Shown in pieces: positions 31,616 through 39,521 of a stretch of DNA of 64,000 nucleotides. Source of the stretch: SLFH01 sp050486265 (GTDB lineage Bacteria; Planctomycetota; Phycisphaerae; Phycisphaerales; UBA1924); the NCBI GenBank assembly GCA_050486265.1, contig JBJHCY010000015.1, positions 1 through 64,000 on the forward strand. Reading direction: 5' to 3'. The position numbers and the translations under genes are program-made. Each line of letters begins with the position of its first letter. Position 1 is the first letter of the stretch. The notes under the pieces were generated by a model. It saw only the letters and a list, made by a program, of their open reading frames with translations, was not told where the DNA came from and searched no databases.

Positions 31616-32770
31616 TTATCTGTGCCCGCGGACCCACGACGATTCGTCGATCGCGAACAGCCAGGCGGGCGAGGCCGTGTAGCGGGTGTAGATGTCCAGC
31701 GCATCCTGTGCGGAGATGACGCCGCTGAGAAGCACGACATCGGCGATGCGTCCAGAGAAGGGGTTGGTGTTTGGCGAGGTCGATCCGGAGCTTGCGCCGT
31801 CGGTGGAGACGCCGAGAGCGATCGGCTCGGGGTTTGTCTCGCCGTCGTCGATGCCCAGTCCCCATCGGGCGGGGAGGAGGCGGACATGGCGGGACGATCC
31901 GTTGGTGTAGATCGCGCACGAGCCCGCGCCGTCCCATCGGACGAGGACGAAGTTCCACTGGTTCGGACTGAGGCCTGTCGCGGTGAGTGTGGTGCTGCCG
32001 GCGCTGCCGTAGAAGACCGCTCTGACGGCCTGGTCGTTGTGGTAGGTGACTCTGAGCCCGCCGCCGGTGTTGGAGCCGCCGGCCTGCTTGGAGAAGATGG
32101 TCTGGCTGTTGGAAGATGAGGTTGTGAAGAACCAGAAGGCGAGAGCGCCGGACTCGATCTCCAGGTGCGGGTTGTGGATGATGCTGACATGGGAGGAGCT
32201 CGATATCGCCATCGAGCGTGCGCCGGGGTCGTAGGGGATCTGGGCCCATCTGTTCTGCACGACCGAGCCGTGGAGGCGTCCGTCGTTTGCGGCGATCTCG
32301 TCGTAGGCGAAGGACGCGCCCTGCTCTCTGAACCGCCAGCGCCCCGCGAGCGTGAAGCCTTCCCAGGGATCCTGGCCGGTGGCGGTCGCCGGAACGACGG
32401 TGGCCTGGAGCCTCGCCCTGGCGCCGCCGACCTGCGCCGAGGAAGCGACGACGAAGGGCTGGGCGGGGTCTGTCGAGAGCGTTTCGGTGCTGGCGGGGTC
32501 GTGGGCGCTCAGGACGAGGCGTGCTCCGTCGAGGTCCATGTCGACAGGGCCGTCGTAGCGTTGCTTCCAGCCTGAGGGGTCTGCCAGGGCCAGGTGGACG
32601 CCGAGCTCGACGCCCGAGGCGGCCGCTGCTCTCGCTCGCGTTGCCTCGGATGTCAGCTTGGCGCTCTGGGCCTGGGCGTGCTGGACCATGACGGCGGCGA
32701 GACCGGCGGCGGTCACCAGCGCCGTTGTTGACAGCACGAGGATGTAGGCCGATCCGCGCCGGCGCCTCAT
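31616..32770 (-). CDS. PilX/GspK-like pilin-type protein with C-terminal LamG lectin domain
   Basis: Protein of 384 residues. The short basic MRRRRGSAYILVLSTTAL start is a PilX/GspK-like membrane segment lacking the usual Glu5. A helical spine follows (about 30-65, Ala-rich), then a beta-rich linker. Residues about 165-375 form a LamG/concanavalin-A-like jelly roll: SGALAFWFFTT, GLRVTYHNDQ, WNFVLVRWDGAGSCAIYTNG, and NPFSGRIADVVLLSGVIS. Fused lectin-like folds are unusual for a minor pseudopilin and suggest a tip adhesin or substrate-recognition role. Last gene of the operon, ATGA overlap upstream, 3 nt from the convergent helicase. Confidence 0.75.
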   Translation of the reverse strand: MRRRRGSAYILVLSTTALVTAAGLAAVMVQHAQAQSAKLTSEATRARAAAASGVELGVHLALADPSGWKQRYDGPVDMDLDGARLVLSAHDPASTETLSTDPAQPFVVASSAQVGGARARLQATVVPATATGQDPWEGFTLAGRWRFREQGASFAYDEIAANDGRLHGSVVQNRWAQIPYDPGARSMAISSSSHVSIIHNPHLEIESGALAFWFFTTSSSNSQTIFSKQAGGSNTGGGLRVTYHNDQAVRAVFYGSAGSTTLTATGLSPNQWNFVLVRWDGAGSCAIYTNGSSRHVRLLPARWGLGIDDGETNPEPIALGVSTDGASSGSTSPNTNPFSGRIADVVLLSGVISAQDALDIYTRYTASPAWLFAIDESSWVRGHR

Positions 32771-33279
32771 GATCCGTCCTCCGCAGCTCGTGCGACCTTG
32801 TCGAAACCGCGCGTGCGCAGGGCGGAGATCTTCGCCGCGGGGAAGCCGCCCCGGAACACCTCGACGGTGACCATCCGCACGCCCGTATCGGCGAGCGTGG
32901 GGTTGAGCTCGTCGTCGACGAAGGTGACGGCGACGCGGCGCTCGTAGGCGGCGTGCGCTGTCAGCTCGTCGCCGGTGATGTCCTGGGGGGGCGATGCCCG
33001 CCACTCGTGGTAATCGGCGATCGAGACAAACGAGGCCCTGGAGCCGATCTTGCCCTCGATGGGCGAGGCCGTACCCGGGTCGTCGAAAGGACGCGAGAGC
33101 ACCTCGGCGAGCAGGTCCTCGGCGAGCATGACGCCCACGCTGTGGCGCTCGGTGATCGAGCGCGAGCGGCCGACCATGCCGAGCGTCTCCAGCGCGGCGA
33201 CGAGCACAATTGAGGTGACCATGACGCTCATCACCGCCTCGATGATGGTCAGCCCGCGACGGGCGTTTCGGCGGCTCAC
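32767..33279 (-). CDS. Prepilin-type minor pseudopilin (GspI/PilV-like)
   Basis: Protein of 170 residues with a class III signal: a short basic leader, then RRGLTIIEAVMSVMVTSIV, with cleavage expected after Gly and the conserved Glu5. Residues about 13-35 form the membrane helix; the globular part has no clear family. Order in the operon and size suggest the GspI position. The GTG start overlaps the preceding stop. Confidence 0.75.
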   Translation of the reverse strand: MSRRNARRGLTIIEAVMSVMVTSIVLVAALETLGMVGRSRSITERHSVGVMLAEDLLAEVLSRPFDDPGTASPIEGKIGSRASFVSIADYHEWRASPPQDITGDELTAHAAYERRVAVTFVDDELNPTLADTGVRMVTVEVFRGGFPAAKISALRTRGFDKVARAAEDGS

Positions 33280-34316
33280 GGCGAGGCCCCCGGTGTCGGC
33301 TTGATGAACGACCCGACGCGGACGGGGCGCGAGCCGTTGTCGATCTCGATCGTGACGCGCCGGATCGGCGCGGGGTCGGGGTCGGTCCTCGTTGTCGGGA
33401 TCGCGCGGACCGAGTGGACGAGGCGCCGGCTGCTGCTCCATTCCTCCCACGCCATCGTCGGGTCCTGGCGGTACCAGGCCCTCCAGTCACCGAGCTTCGA
33501 ATCACGGTCGATCGCCGCGGTCACGCCCGAGGAATTGTCGCAGACGACCATGATGCAGAGCGGTCCGCCGTCGATCGCCGCCTCACGCGAAGTCAGCGGC
33601 ACGCGGACGACCTCGAACGAGGACGAGATGCCGGACACGCCGGTCTCTCCCCACGCGAGCAGTTCGCCCGGTGCGTTGGTCTCGGTGTTGAACCGCCGGA
33701 CCTGCACCGTGACTGTACCTGAAGGGAGCAGGAGCGTGTTCCGCCGCAGCATCACGCGGGCTTCGGTGAAGGTCGCCTTCACCGCGCCCTCGGGCAGGTC
33801 CGGATCGAAGGGCTGGGTGATCGCGGACTGATCGTTGATCGTGAAGCGGTCGTCGTCCGTGCCGGTGATGATCGAGATGAGCGACTCGTCGTGGGTCTGT
33901 GTGCGAGGCGCGACAGGTCCCTGCTGCCGTTCGTAGCGGATCACCATCCGCTGCACGCCCGCGAGCACCTCGACATCCTCGCCAGAGCCGACGGTGCGGA
34001 GGAGCGGGTCGCCCGTCGCGCCCGACCAGTGATAGCGGACGGTGCGCGTGCCCCCGTCGTGGTCCCGGACACGGAAGGCGATCGAGCGGGCCTCGGCCTC
34101 GGTGATCTCGACCGCGCCGGCGAGCTCGGCCGCGAGCAGGTCCGCCCCGTGCAGCGTGTCGAGGCGGGCCTTGAGCGGGTCGCCCGACTGCGGCGCGGCG
34201 CGGCTGGCGATCATGATCGCCGAGCTGAGCCCGCCGATCACCGTCGCGGTGATCGTCAGGGCGACGAGCAGCTCGATGAGTGTCATGCCTCTGCTGCGCA
34301 AGATCGCACCCCTCAC
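33276..34316 (-). CDS. Prepilin-type minor pseudopilin (GspJ/PilW-like)
   Basis: Protein of 346 residues. Prepilin peptidase site RGMTLIELLVALTITATV with Glu5. The large C-terminal domain (about 60-346) is long for GspJ and carries a polar insert around 140-175. Operon order (H-J-I-K) supports a tip-complex role. GTG start overlaps the gspH-like stop. Confidence 0.75.
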   Translation of the reverse strand: MRGAILRSRGMTLIELLVALTITATVIGGLSSAIMIASRAAPQSGDPLKARLDTLHGADLLAAELAGAVEITEAEARSIAFRVRDHDGGTRTVRYHWSGATGDPLLRTVGSGEDVEVLAGVQRMVIRYERQQGPVAPRTQTHDESLISIITGTDDDRFTINDQSAITQPFDPDLPEGAVKATFTEARVMLRRNTLLLPSGTVTVQVRRFNTETNAPGELLAWGETGVSGISSSFEVVRVPLTSREAAIDGGPLCIMVVCDNSSGVTAAIDRDSKLGDWRAWYRQDPTMAWEEWSSSRRLVHSVRAIPTTRTDPDPAPIRRVTIEIDNGSRPVRVGSFIKPTPGASP

Positions 34317-34966
34317 AGCAGCCCGGTGACGGTGTTGATCGTCCCGCTGAGCAGGCCGCCCGATGAGCCGGAGTCGTCCTCGTCGTCCTCATCGTCGTCG
34401 GGCGGTGGCGCGGCCGGGAAGAGCAGCTCGAGCTTCTTGACGAGCTCTTCGGCGTCGCCCCCGACCTCGCGCGTGGTGTTGCCCGCCCGGTCGACGAGAA
34501 TGAGGATCGCGGCGCCGCGGTTGGAGATCACCAGCCCCGAGGGCGTGCCGGACAGGCCGGTCGGCCAGAACACGATGAGGTTCTCGTGATCGCCGCCCCT
34601 GAACGCCTCGAGACGGACGCGGAGCGGGGACTCGCCGAGTTCGACGGCGTAGCTGGAGCCGCCCCCGTCCCAGCCCACGGCGTAGCGGTTATCGTCGGCG
34701 TTGAAGCCGACGGCGGCGTAGGACTCGGCCGCGACGGCCTGGCGCCTGGCGCGGTCGATGTCGGCGCTGATGCGGTCGGCCGCGCCCGAGAGGCTCGCGC
34801 GGTGGTGCGCGTTGGTGAAGCGGGGGACGGCGATGGCGCCCGCGATGGCGATGATCGCCGCGACAAACGCGAGCTCGACAAGCGTGAACCCCCGCAGCGC
34901 AGCGGAACGCCCGCGCCTTGTCGGGCGCGGGCGTCCGTTGTCAGGCTTCCTGCTCCAACGGGGCAT
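34313..34966 (-). CDS. Prepilin-type pseudopilin GspH-like, with acidic tail
   Basis: Protein of 217 residues. Prepilin site LRGFTLVELAFVAAIIAI after a long basic leader (about 25 residues), then AVPRF and a GspH-like globular core (about 50-170). The C-terminal 35 residues contain the acidic run DDDEDDEDDSGSSGG and end hydrophobically, which is unusual. ATG at 34966 has GGGGAG at suitable spacing; a GTG one codon earlier is too close to it. Confidence 0.75.
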   Translation of the reverse strand: MPRWSRKPDNGRPRPTRRGRSAALRGFTLVELAFVAAIIAIAGAIAVPRFTNAHHRASLSGAADRISADIDRARRQAVAAESYAAVGFNADDNRYAVGWDGGGSSYAVELGESPLRVRLEAFRGGDHENLIVFWPTGLSGTPSGLVISNRGAAILILVDRAGNTTREVGGDAEELVKKLELLFPAAPPPDDDEDDEDDSGSSGGLLSGTINTVTGLL

Positions 34967-34995
34967 CACTCACTCCCCAAGAGGAGAGGTCGGGA

Positions 34996-35460
34996 TCAAT
35001 AGTCGCGGAAAGGCTTGCCGGAGGCGTCGGTCTCGGCGGCGGGCAGGTCGGCGCTGATCGTCCCGGTCGCCGGGTCGTAGAGCCAGGCGACGGCGGCGTC
35101 GCTCGTGGTCCCGATAGCGCTCAGGCCACGCTTGGAGCCGACCTTCAGGGCCGGGATCTCGCGCAGGTAGGGCCCGTAGATGTGCGTCGCGTCGCGGGTC
35201 GCGCTCGTGGCGCCCGCGGCGTTACTGTACTGCGTCAGCTGCGTCGCGATGTCTGCGCCGGTGGGGTAGTTGCCGTCGTGCTCGGCCTGGTACATCTCGA
35301 TCGCGCGACGCAGATTCGCCAGATCGCTGACGAGCGAGGCCTCGGCGGCGCCCTCGGCGCCGCGGCTCATCCTCGGGATAGCGATGGCGCCGATGATGCC
35401 CAGAATGACAACAACGATGACAAGTTCGATCAGGCTGAATCCGCGTGAAGCGCCGTGCAT
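34996..35460 (-). CDS. gspG: Major pseudopilin GspG-like
   Basis: Protein of 154 residues with a very short leader MHGASRG before FSLIELVIVVVILGIIGAI; Glu5 is present. IPRM and a helical spine with LRRAIEMYQAEHDGNYPT are typical of GspG. The C-terminal part (GPYLREIPALKVG, then WLYDPATGTI) matches PVC-group GspG-like proteins. It forms the pseudopilus shaft. Strong AAGGGGAA ribosome site. A stem-loop in its own leader (35490-35526) suggests separate control from the upstream genes. Confidence 0.85.
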   Translation of the reverse strand: MHGASRGFSLIELVIVVVILGIIGAIAIPRMSRGAEGAAEASLVSDLANLRRAIEMYQAEHDGNYPTGADIATQLTQYSNAAGATSATRDATHIYGPYLREIPALKVGSKRGLSAIGTTSDAAVAWLYDPATGTISADLPAAETDASGKPFRDY

Positions 35461-35489
35461 GGCATATTTCCCCTTGGAAGATGTTTTCG

Positions 35490-35526
35490 GCGCCGGGGGA
35501 GGAGCTGAACGGAAAGCCCCCGGTGC
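35490..35526 (-). promoter_or_regulatory. Leader stem-loop ahead of gspG
   Basis: Arms GCGCCGGGGG (35490-35499) and CCCCCGGTGC (35517-35526) pair with one wobble around a 17-nt loop, just upstream of the gspG ribosome site. It could protect a processed gspG mRNA or mark a promoter/processing boundary inside the long operon. Confidence 0.4.
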
Positions 35527-35594
35527 GTCCTTTGAATCGTCGGACCGGCGTCCCGACTTGACGCAAGCCTTTGTCGGTGCTTGTCGATCGGAAG

Positions 35595-36119
35595 TTATCG
35601 ACCCGTCGCGGGCTCGATAACCATCGTCCGGCCCTCCCGCTCCAGCACCACGCCGCCCCGATCGATCGAACGAACCGTCCAGCCCTGGGGCTCGACGGTC
35701 TCGCCCGCGGCGTAGATGCGTCCGTTGATCAGCGCCACGGGGCGTTGACCCATCACGACAGAGCTGACGCGCAGCCGGTTCCGGTCGGCGTCGTCGGACC
35801 GCTCGTCCCGCTGCTGCTCGGCGATCTGGGCGACCGCCCGCATCGACGCGGGGACGCCGAAGGCGGTGCGGCTGCTGTCTTCGATCGGCGCGTTGGTGCC
35901 CAAGAGGTCCAGAGCCTCCGCCAGCGCAGACCTCCGGGCCGGGGCGTGCTCGCGCAGCTGGGCCAGGGCCTCCTCCAGCTCGGAAGAGGAAGGCTGCGAC
36001 TGGGCCGCGCCGACGACGCCCGCCGATGGCGAGGCGTCACGCAGCAGGGCCATGTCGACGATCAGCCCGCCGGCGGCGGCGACCAGGATTCCCGCGTAGA
36101 CGCGTCTGGACTTGCTCAT
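35595..36119 (-). CDS. T2SS assembly-factor B-like (GspB C-terminal) protein
   Basis: Protein of 174 residues. An N-terminal membrane segment (about 7-27), a Ser/Glu-rich linker, and a C-terminal domain of about 60 residues with RVSSVVMGQRPVALINGRIY and WTVRSIDRGGVVLEREGRTMVI. This is the beta-rich layout of GspB/PulB-type proteins that link the inner-membrane platform to the secretin. An upstream ATG at 36152 is in frame, but 36119 fits the membrane segment better. Confidence 0.7.
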   Translation of the reverse strand: MSKSRRVYAGILVAAAGGLIVDMALLRDASPSAGVVGAAQSQPSSSELEEALAQLREHAPARRSALAEALDLLGTNAPIEDSSRTAFGVPASMRAVAQIAEQQRDERSDDADRNRLRVSSVVMGQRPVALINGRIYAAGETVEPQGWTVRSIDRGGVVLEREGRTMVIEPATGR

Positions 36120-36173
36120 GCCCCAACAAACGGACCGATCCCGGGGGGGCATGAGCGATTCGGCCCCGCTATT

Positions 36174-36725
36174 TCAGGGGCCCTCGGAGTGATCCGCACG
36201 CCAGGCAAGATCCACCGAGAACGAAACACCGTCCTTGGCTTCCTGTCCTAACGCGACGACCTCCATGGTCCGCAATGCGATGTCAGGGAACGACTCGTGC
36301 AGAGACTTGAGGTAGCCCGCGAACGCGCCCGGATCCCCCCGCCCGGCCAGCCGGATCCCCGTGACGGTCATCAAACGCCCGCGCTGCGCCTCGCCGGGCG
36401 AGACGCTGTCGACCCGCAGCCCCGCGTCCGCGGCGACGCCCGCAAGCTCGGCGATCACGCGGTTCCGGTCCGATACCGGGCGGAGCTCGATCAAGCGAGC
36501 GCCGATGTCGGCCGCGGCTTTCTGGAGGTCCGCTTCGACCCGTCGCTGTTCTGCTCGGGCCTGATCGAGGACGCGTTGGAGGCTCTGTTCGCGTTCTGCG
36601 GCCTGGGCACGCTCGGACCGCGCGAGCATGTGCGGGCGGACCCCGAAGAAGAAGACGCCCCCCGCCAGCGCCAGAACGCACGCGGCGCCGGCGAGATCGA
36701 TCGGCAGCGTTGCTTTGAGGTTCAT
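36174..36725 (-). CDS. pilO: PilO-like inner-membrane platform protein
   Basis: Protein of 183 residues: one N-terminal transmembrane helix (about 10-28), a coiled-coil (about 38-75, Ala/Glu/Arg-rich), and a small ferredoxin-like domain with GIRLAGRGDPGAFAGYLKSLHESFP. This is the PilO plan. It pairs with PilN in the periplasm. ATGA overlap with pilN. Confidence 0.75.
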   Translation of the reverse strand: MNLKATLPIDLAGAACVLALAGGVFFFGVRPHMLARSERAQAAEREQSLQRVLDQARAEQRRVEADLQKAAADIGARLIELRPVSDRNRVIAELAGVAADAGLRVDSVSPGEAQRGRLMTVTGIRLAGRGDPGAFAGYLKSLHESFPDIALRTMEVVALGQEAKDGVSFSVDLAWRADHSEGP

Positions 36726-37297
36726 CGCGTTTCCCCGATCAGTTCGGCGCGGATCTTGAAGACGACGCCGCGGTCTGCGCCCTCGCGGCTTTCGCGCCGT
36801 GCCTCGAGGAGCTCGGCTCTTTTGAACAGGCCCGTGTTCTCCAGCGCGAGCACGAACCGAGAGACCTCGGCCTGTGTCGCGCCGGTGCCGTCGAGCTCGA
36901 GGACGCGACCGCGGTCGGTCTGTGTGAGCCAGAGGCGCCGGATGCCGGCCTCGTCGGTGAGAGCCCCCGCGATCACCCCCAGGAGGTGGTGCCAGGCGGG
37001 GCGGTCGCCCAGGGCCCTCGCGAACTCCATCTGCTGGGCGAGGGCCCGGGCCTCGCCGGCTCGCTCGGAAACCGAGAGGTTCACCTGCGCGATCCGGCCT
37101 TCCAGGCGCGCGATGGACTCCGCCCGGTTGTCGTCGGCCTGCAGCGCGTGCGCCGCGCCGACAAAGAGCCCCGCGAGCGGGACGAGCACGCCCAGCACGC
37201 CCAGCCAGAGGCGGACACGCCCCGACCGCCGGCGCGCGATCCGGCGCGCAGGCGGGATGAGGTTGATCATCGGCGGGTTGCAGGTGTGCCGGGTCAT
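36722..37297 (-). CDS. pilN: PilN-like inner-membrane platform protein
   Basis: Protein of 191 residues. The N-terminal peptide contains MINLIPPARR (about 10-19), the PilN motif that binds PilM. A TM helix (about 30-52), a coiled-coil and a small periplasmic domain follow. The ATG at 37297 overlaps the pilM stop; an internal ATG at 37270 would start directly at MINLIPP. Confidence 0.78.
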   Translation of the reverse strand: MTRHTCNPPMINLIPPARRIARRRSGRVRLWLGVLGVLVPLAGLFVGAAHALQADDNRAESIARLEGRIAQVNLSVSERAGEARALAQQMEFARALGDRPAWHHLLGVIAGALTDEAGIRRLWLTQTDRGRVLELDGTGATQAEVSRFVLALENTGLFKRAELLEARRESREGADRGVVFKIRAELIGETR

Positions 37298-38301
37298 GTG
37301 TCGAACCTCGCGGCAAGGCCCGCCGCCACGACGAGCCTGGGGTCGGCGGCGGACTGGCCCGGGAGGGCCGGGACGGTGTCGGCTGTGTCGCAGCACGAGG
37401 CGATCAGCGCCGCGACGCCCGCGGGCGGACGCCCCGCGGCGAGCAGGCGCCCGGCCCCGTCCGCCTGGTGGCGCCGCCTGGCGTAGTCCAGGGCGGCGGC
37501 GGTCTCGCGCTGGATCGGCTCGGCCCACGCGCGGAGCTGCTCGCGCACATCGCCAAGCAGTTCCCACCGCTCGTCGCTGTCGTCGAGACCCACGGCGTAC
37601 AGGGCGTACCAGGCGACATCGTCGTCGAGGTCGAGCGACTCGATGACGCTGCGCTCCAAATCACCGACGCCCGACTGCTTCGCAGAGCGCGTGTAAACCA
37701 CCACGCCCTCGTAGACGACGACGATGCGGACCATGTCCGAGCCGAAGTCGACGACGCAATCGACCGCGCCCTCGCCCTGCGGGACGATGAGCGAGAGGGC
37801 GCGGGCCGCGGCGGACTGGTGCGCATCGATCGCGGCGACATCGAGGCCCGCATCCTCCAGCGGGGCGATCGACGCTTCTGCTGATTTATGGGGCAGGGCG
37901 ACGGCCATGACGCCGGGGCGATCGCGCGAAGCCGCGGGGGCGGGCAGGTCCCACACACCGACCCCGAACGACCCGGGCTGGAGTCGGTACATCTTGGCGA
38001 GTTCGCCCGAGGCGATCTTCTCAACGGGGGCGCCGCTGGAGACGGGCGGGATCTCGAGCGGGGCGCTGACGAGCGAAGGCTCCGCCGCCCCGAGGGTGAC
38101 GGCGGATCCGGTGAACCCGGCCCGTCCGAGCGTGCCGACGAGGCGCTGCGCCTCGTCCTCAGACAGAACCTCGCCCGCGCCGGGGCCGCGCTCGAGCACG
38201 ACCGAGGCCCGGAGGGAAACACCCTCGCGGGTTCTCTCGAGTTGGGCGGCGGCGATCCAGCCCGGATCGATCCACACGCCGATTGAGCTCTTTCTCGTCA
38301 T
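37294..38301 (-). CDS. pilM: PilM-like actin-fold ATPase
   Basis: Protein of 335 residues, cytosolic. FtsA/actin-like fold: N-terminal SSIGVWIDPGWIAAAQLER, middle CVVDFGSDMVRIVVVYEG (phosphate-2-like) and a C-terminal LVVAAGLAAR. It bridges the PilN N-terminus and the ATPase ring. It overlaps the gspF stop by one base (TGATG). Confidence 0.75.
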   Translation of the reverse strand: MTRKSSIGVWIDPGWIAAAQLERTREGVSLRASVVLERGPGAGEVLSEDEAQRLVGTLGRAGFTGSAVTLGAAEPSLVSAPLEIPPVSSGAPVEKIASGELAKMYRLQPGSFGVGVWDLPAPAASRDRPGVMAVALPHKSAEASIAPLEDAGLDVAAIDAHQSAAARALSLIVPQGEGAVDCVVDFGSDMVRIVVVYEGVVVYTRSAKQSGVGDLERSVIESLDLDDDVAWYALYAVGLDDSDERWELLGDVREQLRAWAEPIQRETAAALDYARRRHQADGAGRLLAAGRPPAGVAALIASCCDTADTVPALPGQSAADPRLVVAAGLAARFDT

Positions 38302-39521
38302 CAGCCCACCCCCGGCGCAGAGGCCGTCAGGTCGAACAGCGGGAGGAACATGCTGATGGCGACGAACGCCACCACGACGCCGAGCACCAGCAGGATGATC
38401 GGCTCAAGGATGCTCGTCAGGGACTTGACGAGCACCTCGTTATCTTCGTCGATGAAGTTGGCGATGTGGGTCAGGATCTGCCCGACATTGCCGGTGCGCT
38501 CGCCGTTGCGGATCGCCTCGACGACCGCGGGCGAGATCAGGCCCGATCGCTCGAAGACGGCGCTGACATTCTCGCCCCGCTCGACGGCGTCGGACGCGCA
38601 CTCGAGAAGCCTGCGATACTCGTTGTTGTTGCTCGCGTCACGCGTGAGCGTGAGGGCTTCCAGCAGCGGCACGCGGCTCTCCAGAAGCACCCCGAGCAGG
38701 CGGGCCGTCGCCGCCGTCGCGAACGAACGCGCGATCGATCCGAAGAACGGCAGGCGGATCACCATCCGGTCCGACGCGTCCTTGCCCGCGGGCGTGCGCG
38801 CCCAGAGCACGGCGCCGGTGGCGCAAGCCGCAAGCCCGCCGATCAGCCAGGGCCAGTGCCCCCGCACCCACTCGCTGACCGCGATCAGCGCCTCGGTCGA
38901 CGGGGGGAGCGTCGCGTCGAGCGACTCGAACATGCCGGTGAACCGGGGCAGCACGAAGACGATCATCATCGCCAGCACGCCGATCGAGACGGTGATCAGC
39001 AGCGCCGGGTAGACCAGGGCGCCGATCACGGCGCTCCGCGTGTGGTACCGCTTGCGCGCAAGCGCGGCCACGCGGTCGAGCATCAACGCCAGCTTGCCCG
39101 AGCTCTCGCCCGCGGCGATCAGGCTCCGCGTCACATGATCGAACGACCGCGGGTACGCCGCCATCGCCTCGCTCAGCGGCTCGCCCTCTTCGACGCGCTT
39201 CCTGATATCCGCGACAGTCTTCTTCCAGGGCCCGTCGGTGAGCTGTTTCTCCAGCGCCGAAAGCGCGTCGACCACGGTCGTCCCGCTCGTGACGAGCACC
39301 GCGAGCTGGCGCGCGAACACCGCCACCTGCTTGAGCCCGCCGGCACGCCCCGAACCCGCGGCGCGCGCCGAACTCGTCGCCGCGTCCGCCTCGCGGACCT
39401 CGTCGACGAACAAACCCCTGGCTCGCAGGTGATCCTCGGCTTCTTGCCGAGTCTCGGCCTCGGTGTGCCCGAGGACCGCCTTGCCGTCGGCGTTGTACGC
39501 GGTGTAGGCGAAGCGTTTCAT
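38301..39521 (-). CDS. gspF: Type II secretion/type IV pilus inner-membrane platform GspF/PilC
   Basis: Protein of 406 residues with two T2SSF repeats (about 70-190 and 270-395) and three TM segments. VFARQLAVLVTSGTTVVDAL (about 68-87) and GERTGNVGQILTHIANFIDED are typical. An open frame continues upstream through the gspE gene but is a shadow; ATG at 39521 overlaps the gspE stop (ATGA). Confidence 0.9.
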   Translation of the reverse strand: MKRFAYTAYNADGKAVLGHTEAETRQEAEDHLRARGLFVDEVREADAATSSARAAGSGRAGGLKQVAVFARQLAVLVTSGTTVVDALSALEKQLTDGPWKKTVADIRKRVEEGEPLSEAMAAYPRSFDHVTRSLIAAGESSGKLALMLDRVAALARKRYHTRSAVIGALVYPALLITVSIGVLAMMIVFVLPRFTGMFESLDATLPPSTEALIAVSEWVRGHWPWLIGGLAACATGAVLWARTPAGKDASDRMVIRLPFFGSIARSFATAATARLLGVLLESRVPLLEALTLTRDASNNNEYRRLLECASDAVERGENVSAVFERSGLISPAVVEAIRNGERTGNVGQILTHIANFIDEDNEVLVKSLTSILEPIILLVLGVVVAFVAISMFLPLFDLTASAPGVG

